Part shown: piece by piece, positions 54,072 to 62,434 of the stretch
Layout: every line of letters starts with the position of its first letter
Numbering within the stretch: the first letter of the stretch is position 1
Assembly (NCBI GenBank): GCA_019084245.1
Contig: JAHRFE010000036.1
Location: 98,025 to 162,024, forward strand
DNA: 64,000 nt
DNA from: Hoeflea sp.
Lineage (GTDB): Bacteria; Pseudomonadota; Alphaproteobacteria; Rhizobiales; Rhizobiaceae
Direction of reading: 5' to 3'
The notes under the pieces: generated by a model
Seen by the model: the letters and a program-made list of their open reading frames with translations, nothing else
What the model was told of the DNA's origin: nothing
Database searches by the model: none
Program-made: the position numbers and the translations under genes

Positions 54072-54515
54072 TCAGGCGGCAGGCTCCTCGAAATGCGTCC
54101 CCGCCACCGTGCGCGACAATCCGCGGAATTCGGCAATTGTCACACCATCGTCCCGGCTCACCGTCACGTCATAGATCCCCGATCGGCCGGCAAGCGTCAC
54201 CTCGCGCGCTGTCGCCGTCAGCCGGTCGCCCTCCCGCCCCGGCGCCAGGAATGTCACCGAACAATGCTGCGCCACGGTCACCTTGTTGTGGCTGTTGCAG
54301 GCAAAGGCAAAGGCGCTGTCTGCCAGCGTGAAGATCGCGCCGCCATGACACGAGCCGTGGCCGTTGAGATGATCCTTGCGCACCAGCATCGAGATCGTGG
54401 CCCTGCCCGGCCCCACCGCCTCGATCGTCATGCCGTAGGCCTGGCTCATGTGGTCGTCGGTCCACATCGCGGCCGAGGATTTTTCGGCCCGCTCCTGATC
54501 CGAAATCCCGCTCAT
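54072..54515 (-). CDS. paaI: Hotdog-fold acyl-CoA thioesterase PaaI
   Basis: PaaI removes CoA from stalled ring-hydroxylated phenylacetyl-CoA intermediates. The 147-residue hotdog protein has NGHGSCHGGAIFTLADSAFAFACNSHNK near residue 50, with the conserved Asn/His/Gly/Asp of this thioesterase family. It overlaps paaG by 4 bp. GGAGG lies 6 bases before ATG 54515. Confidence 0.92.
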   Translation of the reverse strand: MSGISDQERAEKSSAAMWTDDHMSQAYGMTIEAVGPGRATISMLVRKDHLNGHGSCHGGAIFTLADSAFAFACNSHNKVTVAQHCSVTFLAPGREGDRLTATAREVTLAGRSGIYDVTVSRDDGVTIAEFRGLSRTVAGTHFEEPAA

Positions 54516-55303
54516 TGAAAGCCTCCGAATCTCGGCTCTCGCTTTTCGAGAAAGGCGCGAACCCCCTCGGCATAATCGGCCGAACGCCCGGCCTCGCGCT
54601 GGGTTTCCGCCTCGAGATCGAGATGTGGATCGAGTTCCTGGCCGGCTGCCGCCTGGATCAGGCTTTTCATCTTTCCAAGCCCGAAGGTCGGCCCGGCGGC
54701 AAGCCGGGCGGCGAGCGCGCGGGCATCCGTCATCAATTCCGCATCATCGACAGATTTCCAGATCATACCCCAATGTTCGGCTCTTTCCGCCGTCACCGGT
54801 TCGGCGGTCATGGCGATCGCCTTGGCGCGCGCCTCGCCGATCAGCCGCGGCAGCATCCAGGACCCGCCCGCATCGGGAATGAGCCCGACCCGGGCGAAGG
54901 ACTGGATGAACCTGGCGCTGCGCGCCGCCAGCACGATATCGCAGGCCAGCGCCAGATTTGCGCCGGCACCCGCCGCCACGCCATTCACAGCGCAGACGAC
55001 AGGTTTCTCGAGCGAACGGATACGGCGGATCAACGGATTGTAGAAACGGATCAGCGTGTCGCCAAGATCGGGCGGCCCGCCCATCTTGTCGGGATCGCGC
55101 GCGCTCAGGTCCTGGCCTGCACAAAAGCCCCGGCCCGCGCCGGTGAGCAGCACCGCCCGGCAGCGCGCATCATCCCGCGCCATGTCGAAGCACTGGGCCA
55201 GGGCCCCATGCATCTCGTCATTGAAGGAATTCAGTCGATCAGGACGGTTCAGCGTGATTTCCAGCACGCCGCCGCTCCAGGAATGCAAAACCGTTTCACT
55301 CAT
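54512..55303 (-). CDS. paaG: PaaG-type enoyl-CoA isomerase
   Basis: A 263-residue crotonase-fold enzyme, expected to isomerise the ring-epoxide CoA ester to the oxepin. TLNRPDRLNSFNDEMHGAL, GAGRGFCAGQDLSARD near residue 60 and NGVAAGAGANLALACDIVLAA near 105 form the oxyanion hole; FARVGLIPDAGGSWMLPRLIG near 130 holds the catalytic Asp of PaaG type. ATG 55303 with GGGAGGA upstream is chosen. First gene of the minus paa operon. paaB/paaF-type crotonases are similar, but the Asp favours PaaG. Confidence 0.85.
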   Translation of the reverse strand: MSETVLHSWSGGVLEITLNRPDRLNSFNDEMHGALAQCFDMARDDARCRAVLLTGAGRGFCAGQDLSARDPDKMGGPPDLGDTLIRFYNPLIRRIRSLEKPVVCAVNGVAAGAGANLALACDIVLAARSARFIQSFARVGLIPDAGGSWMLPRLIGEARAKAIAMTAEPVTAERAEHWGMIWKSVDDAELMTDARALAARLAAGPTFGLGKMKSLIQAAAGQELDPHLDLEAETQREAGRSADYAEGVRAFLEKREPRFGGFQ

Positions 55304-55338
55304 CGCAAGGGTCCTCCCGAAATAAAGGGTTGCATAAG

Positions 55339-55350
55339 CCGACCGGTTGG
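55339..55350. promoter_or_regulatory. Likely PaaR operator between the divergent paa operons
   Basis: CCGACCGGTTGG, a 12-bp palindrome with one mismatched pair around ACCGGT. It lies in the 110-bp divergent region between paaG and the PaaH-like gene, where a TetR dimer could control both. Confidence 0.5.
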
Positions 55351-55413
55351 TCAATTAATAAATCCATCGCCATTCGACTGCGAAATGCCATGCCTTTTCG
55401 AGGAGCCGCCATC

Positions 55414-57477
55414 GTGACCACCGCTTCCGCCCCCCCAGAAACCGGACCGGAACAGAAGGTCGTGCATGTGCGCATCGACAACGGCCACGCGCTGGTGACC
55501 ATCGACAATCCCCCCGTCAATGCCTTCGCCGTCAGCGTGCGCCGGGGCCTGATGGAGGCATTGCGCGCCGTCAACGAGGCGGGATGCATTTCCGCCGCGA
55601 TCGTTTGCGCCGGGCGCACCTTCGTCGCCGGCGGCGATATTTCCGAATTTGCCGGCCCGCCGCCGCTGCCGCATCTCCCCGACGTGCTGGCCGCCATCGA
55701 GGCAAGCCCGGTGCCGTTCATTGCCGTCATGCACGGCACCGTGCTCGGCGGCGGACTCGAGCTGGCGCTCGCCTGCGCCTGGCGCATCGCCGACAGCCAG
55801 ACGAAATTCGGCCTGCCCGAAGTCAACCTCGGCCTCATCCCCGGCGCCGGCGGCACCCAGCGGCTGCCGCGCGTGATCGGCCTCGAAGCGGCCGCCCGCA
55901 TGGCTGCCGGCGGCAAGCCGGTGAACGCCGCAGCGTTCAAGGATTTCGGCGGCCTTGATCTCGTCTTCGACGGCGATCCGATGACGGCGCTCGCCGCCTT
56001 CCGGGACAGCCTGCCTGCCCGGCCGGTCAACACCTCGGAGCGTACGGTCACGGACGCCGATCTCACCGCGCTCAAGGCCGAGATCACCAAGTCCGCCAAG
56101 GGCGCCGATGCCCCGATGATCGCGCTCGAAACCACCGCGCTTGCCGCCACCCTGCCCTTCGCCGAAGGGGCGGCGATCGAGCGCCAGACCCATCTCGATC
56201 TGCGTCAGAGTTCCCAGTCGCGCGCATTGCGTCGCCTGTTTTTTACCAGCCGCGCGGTCACCCGCCCGGCCCGGCTCAAATCCATCGAACCGGCCCCAAT
56301 CAACCACGTCGCCATCGTCGGCGGCGGGCTGATGGGCGCGGGTATTGCTGCGGCCTGCCTCGCGAGCGGCCACCGCGTGACCCTGCTTGAACGCGATGCG
56401 GACAGCGCCGATGCCGGACGCGGCCGCGTTGAATCGATCATTGCCAAGGACCTTGCCTCTGGCCGCATCTCTGAGGACAAGGCCGAGGCCAGGCGCGCCA
56501 ATCTGTCAGCCGGCGCCAATTATGCCGCTGCCTTTGACGCCGACATCGCCATCGAGGCGGTGTTCGAGGACCCGGAGATCAAGCGCGCGGTGTTCGGTCA
56601 GCTCGCCGCGGTGATGTCCGAAGACGCCCTGATCGCCACCAACACCTCCTATCTCGATCCCAACCTCTTAAGCCGCGGCCTGCCCGGCCCGGAGCGGTTC
56701 CTCGGGCTGCATTTCTTCTCGCCCGCCAACATCATGAAATTGGTCGAGGTGGTCAGCACCTCCGTCACCACCGATCAGACCATGGCGACCGCCTTTGCCT
56801 TTGCGCGGGGGCTTGGCAAGATTCCGGTCGAAACCGGCGTCTGCGACGGCTTCATCGGCAACCGCATCCTCTCGGCCTACCGCCGCCAAGCCGACTACAT
56901 GGTCGCCGACGGCGCCTCTCCCTACGAGGTCGACGCCGCCATGCGCAGCCTCGGCATGCCGATGGGCCCCTACGAGCTCCAGGACCTCACCGGCTTGCAG
57001 ATCAGCTGGGCCAACCGCAAGCGCCAGCTGGCCGCGGGCACATGGCCCGGCCGCTATGTCGATATCGCCGACCGGCTCTGCGAAATGGGCCGGCAGGGCC
57101 GCGGCAGCCCGATGAAGAAGGGCTGGTACGATCATTCGGGCGGCAAGGGCGAACCCGACCCGGAGATCGAGGCGATGGTCGGCGCCTGGCGCCAGGAACA
57201 CGGCACGGCGCAACAGGCATTTTCCCGCGACGAGATCGTGCTCAGGATCATGGCGGCGATCGTCAACGAGGCCAGCCTTATCCTCGATGAGGGGATCGCG
57301 GCGAGCGACACCGCCATCGATATAGTCTGGACCGAGGGCTACGGCTTCCCAAAACATCTGGGCGGCCCGATGTTCTGGGCCGAGGAAACCGGCATGGACC
57401 GTCTTCGGGAGGCCTTCGCTGCGATCGACGCGCAAAGTCCCGGCTCGTGGAAGGCCGCGGCCGCGCTCAAGGGATAA
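55414..57477 (+). CDS. Enoyl-CoA hydratase / 3-hydroxyacyl-CoA dehydrogenase (FadB/PaaH-like fusion)
   Basis: A multifunctional beta-oxidation enzyme of 687 residues. The crotonase half (about 10-200) has GRTFVAGGDISEFA and HGTVLGGGLELALAC with catalytic PEVNLGLIPGAGGTQRLPR. The dehydrogenase half (about 280-580) has NAD loop VAIVGGGLMGAGIAAACLASG and catalytic GLHFFSPANIMKLVEV. GAGGAG lies 8 bases before GTG 55414; ATG 55390 is the alternative. In this cluster it would finish chain shortening of the ring-opened phenylacetyl intermediate. A general fatty-acid role is not excluded. Confidence 0.85.
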   Translation: MTTASAPPETGPEQKVVHVRIDNGHALVTIDNPPVNAFAVSVRRGLMEALRAVNEAGCISAAIVCAGRTFVAGGDISEFAGPPPLPHLPDVLAAIEASPVPFIAVMHGTVLGGGLELALACAWRIADSQTKFGLPEVNLGLIPGAGGTQRLPRVIGLEAAARMAAGGKPVNAAAFKDFGGLDLVFDGDPMTALAAFRDSLPARPVNTSERTVTDADLTALKAEITKSAKGADAPMIALETTALAATLPFAEGAAIERQTHLDLRQSSQSRALRRLFFTSRAVTRPARLKSIEPAPINHVAIVGGGLMGAGIAAACLASGHRVTLLERDADSADAGRGRVESIIAKDLASGRISEDKAEARRANLSAGANYAAAFDADIAIEAVFEDPEIKRAVFGQLAAVMSEDALIATNTSYLDPNLLSRGLPGPERFLGLHFFSPANIMKLVEVVSTSVTTDQTMATAFAFARGLGKIPVETGVCDGFIGNRILSAYRRQADYMVADGASPYEVDAAMRSLGMPMGPYELQDLTGLQISWANRKRQLAAGTWPGRYVDIADRLCEMGRQGRGSPMKKGWYDHSGGKGEPDPEIEAMVGAWRQEHGTAQQAFSRDEIVLRIMAAIVNEASLILDEGIAASDTAIDIVWTEGYGFPKHLGGPMFWAEETGMDRLREAFAAIDAQSPGSWKAAAALKG

Positions 57478-57537
57478 TCTCCGCACCGGGTCACGGTCGC
57501 AGGAAATTTGGCGGTTTGCCGCCGGGAGGAGACAGAC

Positions 57538-59571
57538 ATGGGTTTGATCAATGTGCACAGCTACCTCGCCGGCGCGTGGATGCCCGCCGATGACGGCGCG
57601 CGCGCCATCGCCAGCGCGGTGACCGGCGAGCCGCTCGCCATCGCCGGCCAGGCGAGGCTCGATACGCACACGATGCTCGATTTCGCCCGGACCAAAGGCG
57701 GACCGGCGCTGCGGGCCATGACATTCCACGACCGCGCCCGCATGCTGAAGGCGCTCGCGCTGGAACTTTCGAAGTTCAAGGACGAGCTCTACGCGCTGTC
57801 CCACACCACCGGCGCCACCAAGCCCGACGCCATGATCGACATCGACGGCGGCATTTCGACCGTGCTGGTCTATGCCTCAAAAGGCCGCCGCGAAATGCCC
57901 GACGGCCACATCTATGTCGAGGGAGAGCTGGAAATGCTCTCGCGCTCGGGCACCTTCGTCGGCCAGCACGTCGCCACCTCGCTCAAAGGCGTTGCCGTCC
58001 ATATCAATGCCTTCAATTTCCCGGTCTGGGGCATGCTCGAGAAACTGGCGCCGACGCTGCTTGCCGGCATGCCGGCGATCGTCAAGCCGGCGACGTCGAC
58101 CTGCCACGTCACCGAGCAATGCGTCCGCCGCATGATCCAGTCTGGCCTTCTGCCCGAGGGCGCGGTGCAGCTGGTCTCCGGCGGCCTGGGCGATCTGCTC
58201 GACCATCTCGATTACCAGGATGTTGTCGGCTTCACCGGCTCGGCCAAGACCGCGCTGATGCTGCGCTCCAACCCGATCCTGCTTGAACGCAGCGTCCGCT
58301 TCGTGGCCGAGCAGGACAGTCTCAACGCCTCCGTGCTTGGCCCGGATGTCACTGAAGGCAGTCCGGAATTCGACATCCTGGTCAAGGAAGTGGTGCGCGA
58401 GATGACCGCGAAGGCCGGCCAGAAATGCACCGCCATCCGCCGCATCCTGGTGCCGCAAGCGTTGATGGGCGCGGTAGGCGAGGCCATCGCCGAAAAGCTT
58501 GGCAAGATCCGCATCGGCGACCCGGCGCTCGAGACCACCCGCATGGGCGCGCTCGCCTCGGCGGCGCAGAAGTCTGACGTACTCGACAAAGCCAGCCGGA
58601 TTTCAGCCGAATGCCGGGTGCTTTCGGGCGACGCGGCCGCCTTCGAGGTCGACGGCGCCGACCGGACTCGGGGCGCCTTCGTGCCCCCGATGCTGTTTGC
58701 CTGCGATGATCCCGATGCGGCCGATGCCGTCCACTCGGTCGAGGCCTTCGGCCCGGTGGCGACGCTGATGCCCTACCACGATCTCGACCATGCCGGACAA
58801 CTGATGAACCGTGGCAAGGGCAGCCTGGTGGCTTCGGTGATTACCCATGACCCGCAGGCAGCCCGCGCGCTGCTGATCGACGCCGGCGCCTCCCATGGCC
58901 GCATTTATGTCAACAACCGCGACAGCGCGAAGGAAGCCACCGGCCACGGCTCGCCGCTGCCGCACATGGTTCATGGCGGCCCGGGACGCGCCGGCGGCGG
59001 CGAGGAACTCGGCGGCATCCGCGGCGTCATGCATTACATGCAACTGACCGCCGTCCAAGGCAGCCCCGATATCATCTCCGCCATCACCGGCACCTGGATC
59101 AAGGGCGCGGCAAAGCCGAAATCCAAGGTTCACCCCTTCACCCGCACATTTGATGAATTGCAGATCGGCGAGACCATCGAAGCCGGCCCGCGCACGGTGA
59201 CGCTCGATGACATCGAACATTTCGCCCAATTCACCGGCGACACCTTCTACGCCCACATGGACGAGGAGGCGGCGAAGGCCAACCCGTTCTTCCCCGGCCG
59301 GGTGGCGCATGGCTATCTGCTGCTGTCCTTCGCTGCCGGTCTGTTCGTCGAACCCGACCCCGGCCCGGTGCTCGCCAACACCGGCCTCGACGGGCTCGCC
59401 TTCATGAAACCGGTCTCGCCGGGCGACGCCATCTCGGTCGCCCTCACCGTCAAGCGCAAGACCCGCCGCACCGACGAGTACGGCGAAGTGCGCTGGCATG
59501 TCGCGCTCACCAACCAGGACGGCGACGATGTGGCCGAGTACGAGCTGCACACGATGAACGCGTATGGATAA
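57538..59571 (+). CDS. paaZ: PaaZ: oxepin-CoA hydrolase / aldehyde dehydrogenase
   Basis: A bifunctional ring-opening enzyme, 677 residues. The N-terminal aldehyde dehydrogenase domain (about 1-520) has GFTGSAKTALMLRS near 234 and catalytic KAGQKCTAIRRILVP near 293 with GGEELGGIRGVMHY at its end. The C-terminal MaoC hydratase domain (about 535-677) has HFAQFTGDTFYAHMDEEAA and FPGRVAHGYLLLSFAAGL with the Asp/His pair. GGAGGAG precedes ATG 57538. It follows the FadB-like gene by 60 bp. Confidence 0.94.
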   Translation: MGLINVHSYLAGAWMPADDGARAIASAVTGEPLAIAGQARLDTHTMLDFARTKGGPALRAMTFHDRARMLKALALELSKFKDELYALSHTTGATKPDAMIDIDGGISTVLVYASKGRREMPDGHIYVEGELEMLSRSGTFVGQHVATSLKGVAVHINAFNFPVWGMLEKLAPTLLAGMPAIVKPATSTCHVTEQCVRRMIQSGLLPEGAVQLVSGGLGDLLDHLDYQDVVGFTGSAKTALMLRSNPILLERSVRFVAEQDSLNASVLGPDVTEGSPEFDILVKEVVREMTAKAGQKCTAIRRILVPQALMGAVGEAIAEKLGKIRIGDPALETTRMGALASAAQKSDVLDKASRISAECRVLSGDAAAFEVDGADRTRGAFVPPMLFACDDPDAADAVHSVEAFGPVATLMPYHDLDHAGQLMNRGKGSLVASVITHDPQAARALLIDAGASHGRIYVNNRDSAKEATGHGSPLPHMVHGGPGRAGGGEELGGIRGVMHYMQLTAVQGSPDIISAITGTWIKGAAKPKSKVHPFTRTFDELQIGETIEAGPRTVTLDDIEHFAQFTGDTFYAHMDEEAAKANPFFPGRVAHGYLLLSFAAGLFVEPDPGPVLANTGLDGLAFMKPVSPGDAISVALTVKRKTRRTDEYGEVRWHVALTNQDGDDVAEYELHTMNAYG

Positions 59572-59574
59572 ATA

Positions 59575-59598
59575 TCGGGGACAGTATACTGTCCCCGA
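59575..59598. repeat. GGGGACAG-type palindromic element, copy 2
   Basis: A perfect 24-bp palindrome built of TCGGGGACAGTA and its complement, with no loop. It lies between the convergent paaZ and reductase genes, 4 bp after the paaZ stop. Shares its core with 51989-52071 and 62338-62388. Confidence 0.75.
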
Positions 59599-59610
59599 AC
59601 TTCCGACCTC

Positions 59611-61074
59611 TCAGGCCAGCACCGCGACAAAACCCGCGATGCCCGCGGCAACCGCTGCTCCGACCGCCATGAACCGCACCAAGCGTTTGCGGTCCTGACG
59701 CGAGGCCGAGCCGGCCGAATAGTCGAACCGCTCATAGACGATGCGCTCCATCGGCAGGCCGTGATCGAGCAGCATGTCAGACACCGCAACCACCATCGGT
59801 CCCGGCCCGCACATCATCGCGACGGTTTCCTTCGCGTCGAGCCCGTCAAGCAGCAGCTCAAGCCGCCGCTGGTCGAACCGGCCGGTTTCCCCGGCAAATC
59901 CATCTCCCCCGGCCTCGCTGATCAGCATGGCCTCGAAACCGAGCACCGCCTTCGCCGCCTCGATCTCCTCGACACAGGCGAGGTTCGCGGGCTGTCCGAC
60001 AGCATAGGCGAGCCGCACCGGTCGCGGGTCCTTACGAAAGGCGAGCTCGCGCAGCAGCCCCATGATCGGCCCGATACCCGCGCCACCTGCAACAAGCAGC
60101 AGCGCCTTGCCCGGATGGCTTTCCAGCGAAAATTCGCCGTAGGGACCGTCGACACCGATCAGCGTCCCCGGCTTGAGCGTCCCGACCTGATCGGTGAAAT
60201 CGCCCGCTTCCTTGATGATCAGGCTGATGCCCCGCCGCGACGGACTGTCGGCAATGGAAAACGGATGATCAAACAGCGGAAACCGCCGCGCGCCGACCGT
60301 CATCCAGACGAACTGGCCCGCCTCGTAGCTCAGATCAGGCGTCTTGGGCGCCGGCTGGATATCAAGCTCCCAGGTCCGGTCAGCAAGCTTTGTCACAGAG
60401 TGCAGCCGCCAGGGATGCAGATGCAGCCAGAGCCAGCGCCAGCCATAGAGAATGCCGATCACGATCACGAGCGCGCCCGCGACGACCCACCACCAGCTGT
60501 TGATAGCGCCCAGAGCACTGAACCGTCCGACCGTCAGGGCATGATGAATGCCCGCGACCGCCACAATGACTGCCAGCACCACATGGCTTGCCCGCCAGAT
60601 CTCGTAGGGAACAGGCAATCTTTCGCGAAATGCCGAACTGATCACCAGCAGCGCGAGTGCTGCGAGCGCGATCACGCCGGACCGGTAGTGCGGCAGGACA
60701 TGATAGGCGATGAGCCGCTGCATCCCGAGTTCCGGATCGTCGAGCAGCGTCGGCAGCACATACAGCACCGGGTGCAGCATCAGACCCAAGAGCACCCACC
60801 AGGCGGCGATCTTGTGAAAAGCCATGATCTTGTCGATCCCGAGCCGGCCTGAAACAGGCCCGAATCGCCCGGAAGTGACGAACTGCACCGCGATCGCGGC
60901 CAGCAACGCCAGGCCTGCGCCTGCGCCGGCAAGCTCCCATGGATCAAGGGGCGCGACCTGCCTGAAGCTGGCGAGCGCCAGCGGCAGGAAGAGCGCAATG
61001 AGGTAAAGCGCTGCAAGTGCGCGGCCTCTCAACAGCGGCAATCTGAGGATGGGCGGCTCTTTGCTTCGGGCCAA
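59611..61074 (-). CDS. Ferric-reductase-like transmembrane flavocytochrome
   Basis: A 487-residue membrane NAD(P)H oxidoreductase. The N-terminal half (about 15-225) has six helices with paired histidines for heme b (MAFHKIAAWW and GLMLHPVLYV; RASHVVLAV and GIHHALT). The C-terminal half is a ferredoxin-NADP reductase module: FAD site LFDHPFSIADSP near 265, NAD site VAGGAGIGPIMGLLREL near 325, and MCGPGPMVV near 425. A last helix closes the protein. Start TTG 61074 has AAAGGA 5 bases upstream. Divergent from the pentaheme cytochrome; a shared electron route is inferred. Confidence 0.83.
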   Translation of the reverse strand: MARSKEPPILRLPLLRGRALAALYLIALFLPLALASFRQVAPLDPWELAGAGAGLALLAAIAVQFVTSGRFGPVSGRLGIDKIMAFHKIAAWWVLLGLMLHPVLYVLPTLLDDPELGMQRLIAYHVLPHYRSGVIALAALALLVISSAFRERLPVPYEIWRASHVVLAVIVAVAGIHHALTVGRFSALGAINSWWWVVAGALVIVIGILYGWRWLWLHLHPWRLHSVTKLADRTWELDIQPAPKTPDLSYEAGQFVWMTVGARRFPLFDHPFSIADSPSRRGISLIIKEAGDFTDQVGTLKPGTLIGVDGPYGEFSLESHPGKALLLVAGGAGIGPIMGLLRELAFRKDPRPVRLAYAVGQPANLACVEEIEAAKAVLGFEAMLISEAGGDGFAGETGRFDQRRLELLLDGLDAKETVAMMCGPGPMVVAVSDMLLDHGLPMERIVYERFDYSAGSASRQDRKRLVRFMAVGAAVAAGIAGFVAVLA

Positions 61075-61135
61075 GGGGGTCCTTTCGGGGGTCTAAACGG
61101 ACCCCGCCTTCATAAAAACTTCGCAGGAAATCGCA

Positions 61136-61149
61136 TTGATCTGCGTCAA
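61136..61149. promoter_or_regulatory. FNR/FixK-type box
   Basis: TTGATCTGCGTCAA, matching TTGAT-N4-ATCAA except one base and fitting the form seen for FnrL/FixK in alphaproteobacteria. Centred about 67 bp before the pentaheme cytochrome start, in the divergent gap with the reductase. Confidence 0.7.
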
Positions 61150-61168
61150 TGACTCGCCCATCATGCCA

Positions 61169-61184
61169 TGTGATCCTTGTCACT
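61169..61184. promoter_or_regulatory. CRP-like site
   Basis: TGTGATCCTTGTCACT fits TGTGA-N6-TCACA with one mismatch. It lies 20 bp downstream of the FNR-type box and 25 bp before the cytochrome start. The Crp-family gene at 46982 is one candidate binder. Confidence 0.5.
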
Positions 61185-61209
61185 TGAAAGACCAAACGGA
61201 GGCCTAACC

Positions 61210-62316
61210 TTGAACAAGTTCCGCCCATTCCGTTTTCTCGCTGCGGCCGTCATGTCGCTCGGCTGTGCGGCTCTTGCGCCCACGGCCACCGCAGCTGAAG
61301 ACACAGGCCTTGATGCCCTCTCAGCGATCGTCGAGGCCTGGCGCACCTCCCCCCACGCCGATCACGGCTCTCTCTCCTTCACCTACTGGAACAAGGACGG
61401 CGCGGTTCCCGAAAACTGCGCCGCCTGCCACTCAGAACCCGGATTCATCGATTTCCTCGGAGCCGACGGCAGCGAGGCGGGAATTGTCAACCATCCGGCC
61501 GCGATCAACTCGGTCATCGGCTGCGCCTCCTGCCACACCGAGACCGCCCATGCGCTCGACAGCGCCGTGTTGCCCTCGGGCGTTACGCTTGAGGGCCTCG
61601 GCGGCAATGCGACCTGCACGATCTGCCACGCCGGACGCGCCTCGGGTGACACTGTCTCGGCCGCGACAACAGGGATCGAAGAAGACACTGTTTCCCCTGA
61701 TCTCGCCTTCATCAATGTCCATTACGGCATCGCCGCCGCAGTGATGCAGGGTGGTGAAGGCCGCGCTGGTTTCCATTATCCGGGGAAAAGCTATGCCGGG
61801 CCTTTCCTGCATGTCCGGGACGCCGACACCTGCGTCGCCTGCCATGACGTTCACACCACGAAGGTTGAGCCCGATGGCTGCCTGACATGCCATCGCGGCG
61901 TGGAAGAGCTTGTCGACATCCGCATGCGCCACGATGATTTCGACGGCGACGCCGACAATTCGAAAGGCATCCAGTCCGAGATCCTGGGACTGCATGCAAG
62001 GCTCTACGCCGCGATCCAGGCCTACGCTCGGGACGTCGCCGGCACGCCCATCGGCTATGGCAAGGGCACCTTCCCCTATTTCTTCACCGACACGAACGGT
62101 GACGGCACGATCGGTGAGGACGAAGCAGTGTTTCCGAACCGATACCAGAGCTGGACCCCGCGCCTGCTCAAAGCTGCCTACAACTATCAGGTCGCGGCCA
62201 AGGATCCGGGCGCCTATGTGCATAACCCGGCCTATGTCCTGCAGCTGCTGCACGATTCGCTGGAGAACCTCTCGGAACAGGTCAGCGTCGACATGCAGGC
62301 GCTCAGCCGCCCCTGA
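61210..62316 (+). CDS. Pentaheme c-type cytochrome
   Basis: A 368-residue exported protein with five CxxCH heme sites: CAACH (70), CASCH (105), CTICH (136), CVACH (208) and CLTCH (228). A signal peptide ends near residue 29. The last 130 residues have no heme site, contain an EF-hand-like DTNGDGTIGED segment, and are mostly helical. Start TTG 61210 has GGAGG 7 bases upstream; a second TTG at 61177 lacks one. FNR-like and CRP-like sites upstream suggest induction at low oxygen. Role unknown; a periplasmic electron acceptor or reductase is likely. Confidence 0.82.
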   Translation: MNKFRPFRFLAAAVMSLGCAALAPTATAAEDTGLDALSAIVEAWRTSPHADHGSLSFTYWNKDGAVPENCAACHSEPGFIDFLGADGSEAGIVNHPAAINSVIGCASCHTETAHALDSAVLPSGVTLEGLGGNATCTICHAGRASGDTVSAATTGIEEDTVSPDLAFINVHYGIAAAVMQGGEGRAGFHYPGKSYAGPFLHVRDADTCVACHDVHTTKVEPDGCLTCHRGVEELVDIRMRHDDFDGDADNSKGIQSEILGLHARLYAAIQAYARDVAGTPIGYGKGTFPYFFTDTNGDGTIGEDEAVFPNRYQSWTPRLLKAAYNYQVAAKDPGAYVHNPAYVLQLLHDSLENLSEQVSVDMQALSRP

Positions 62317-62337
62317 GCCGCCGCGGAGGGGGCCATG

Positions 62338-62388
62338 TCGGGGACAGCGAATTTTTCGGGTCTTGACCCGAAAAAGTAAACTCCCCGA
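62338..62388. repeat. GGGGACAG-type inverted-repeat element, copy 3 (degenerate)
   Basis: Outer arms TCGGGG (62338-62343) and CCCCGA (62383-62388); inner arms of 11 bp, TTTTTCGGGTC (62352-62362) and GACCCGAAAAA (62365-62375), around a TT loop. Right part GAAAAAGTAAACT is shared with copy 1. It lies 22 bp after the cytochrome stop. Confidence 0.65.
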
Positions 62389-62434
62389 ACTTCTCGCCTG
62401 CGACCGCGGCATAAAGGGCTCGATTTTCAGATCG

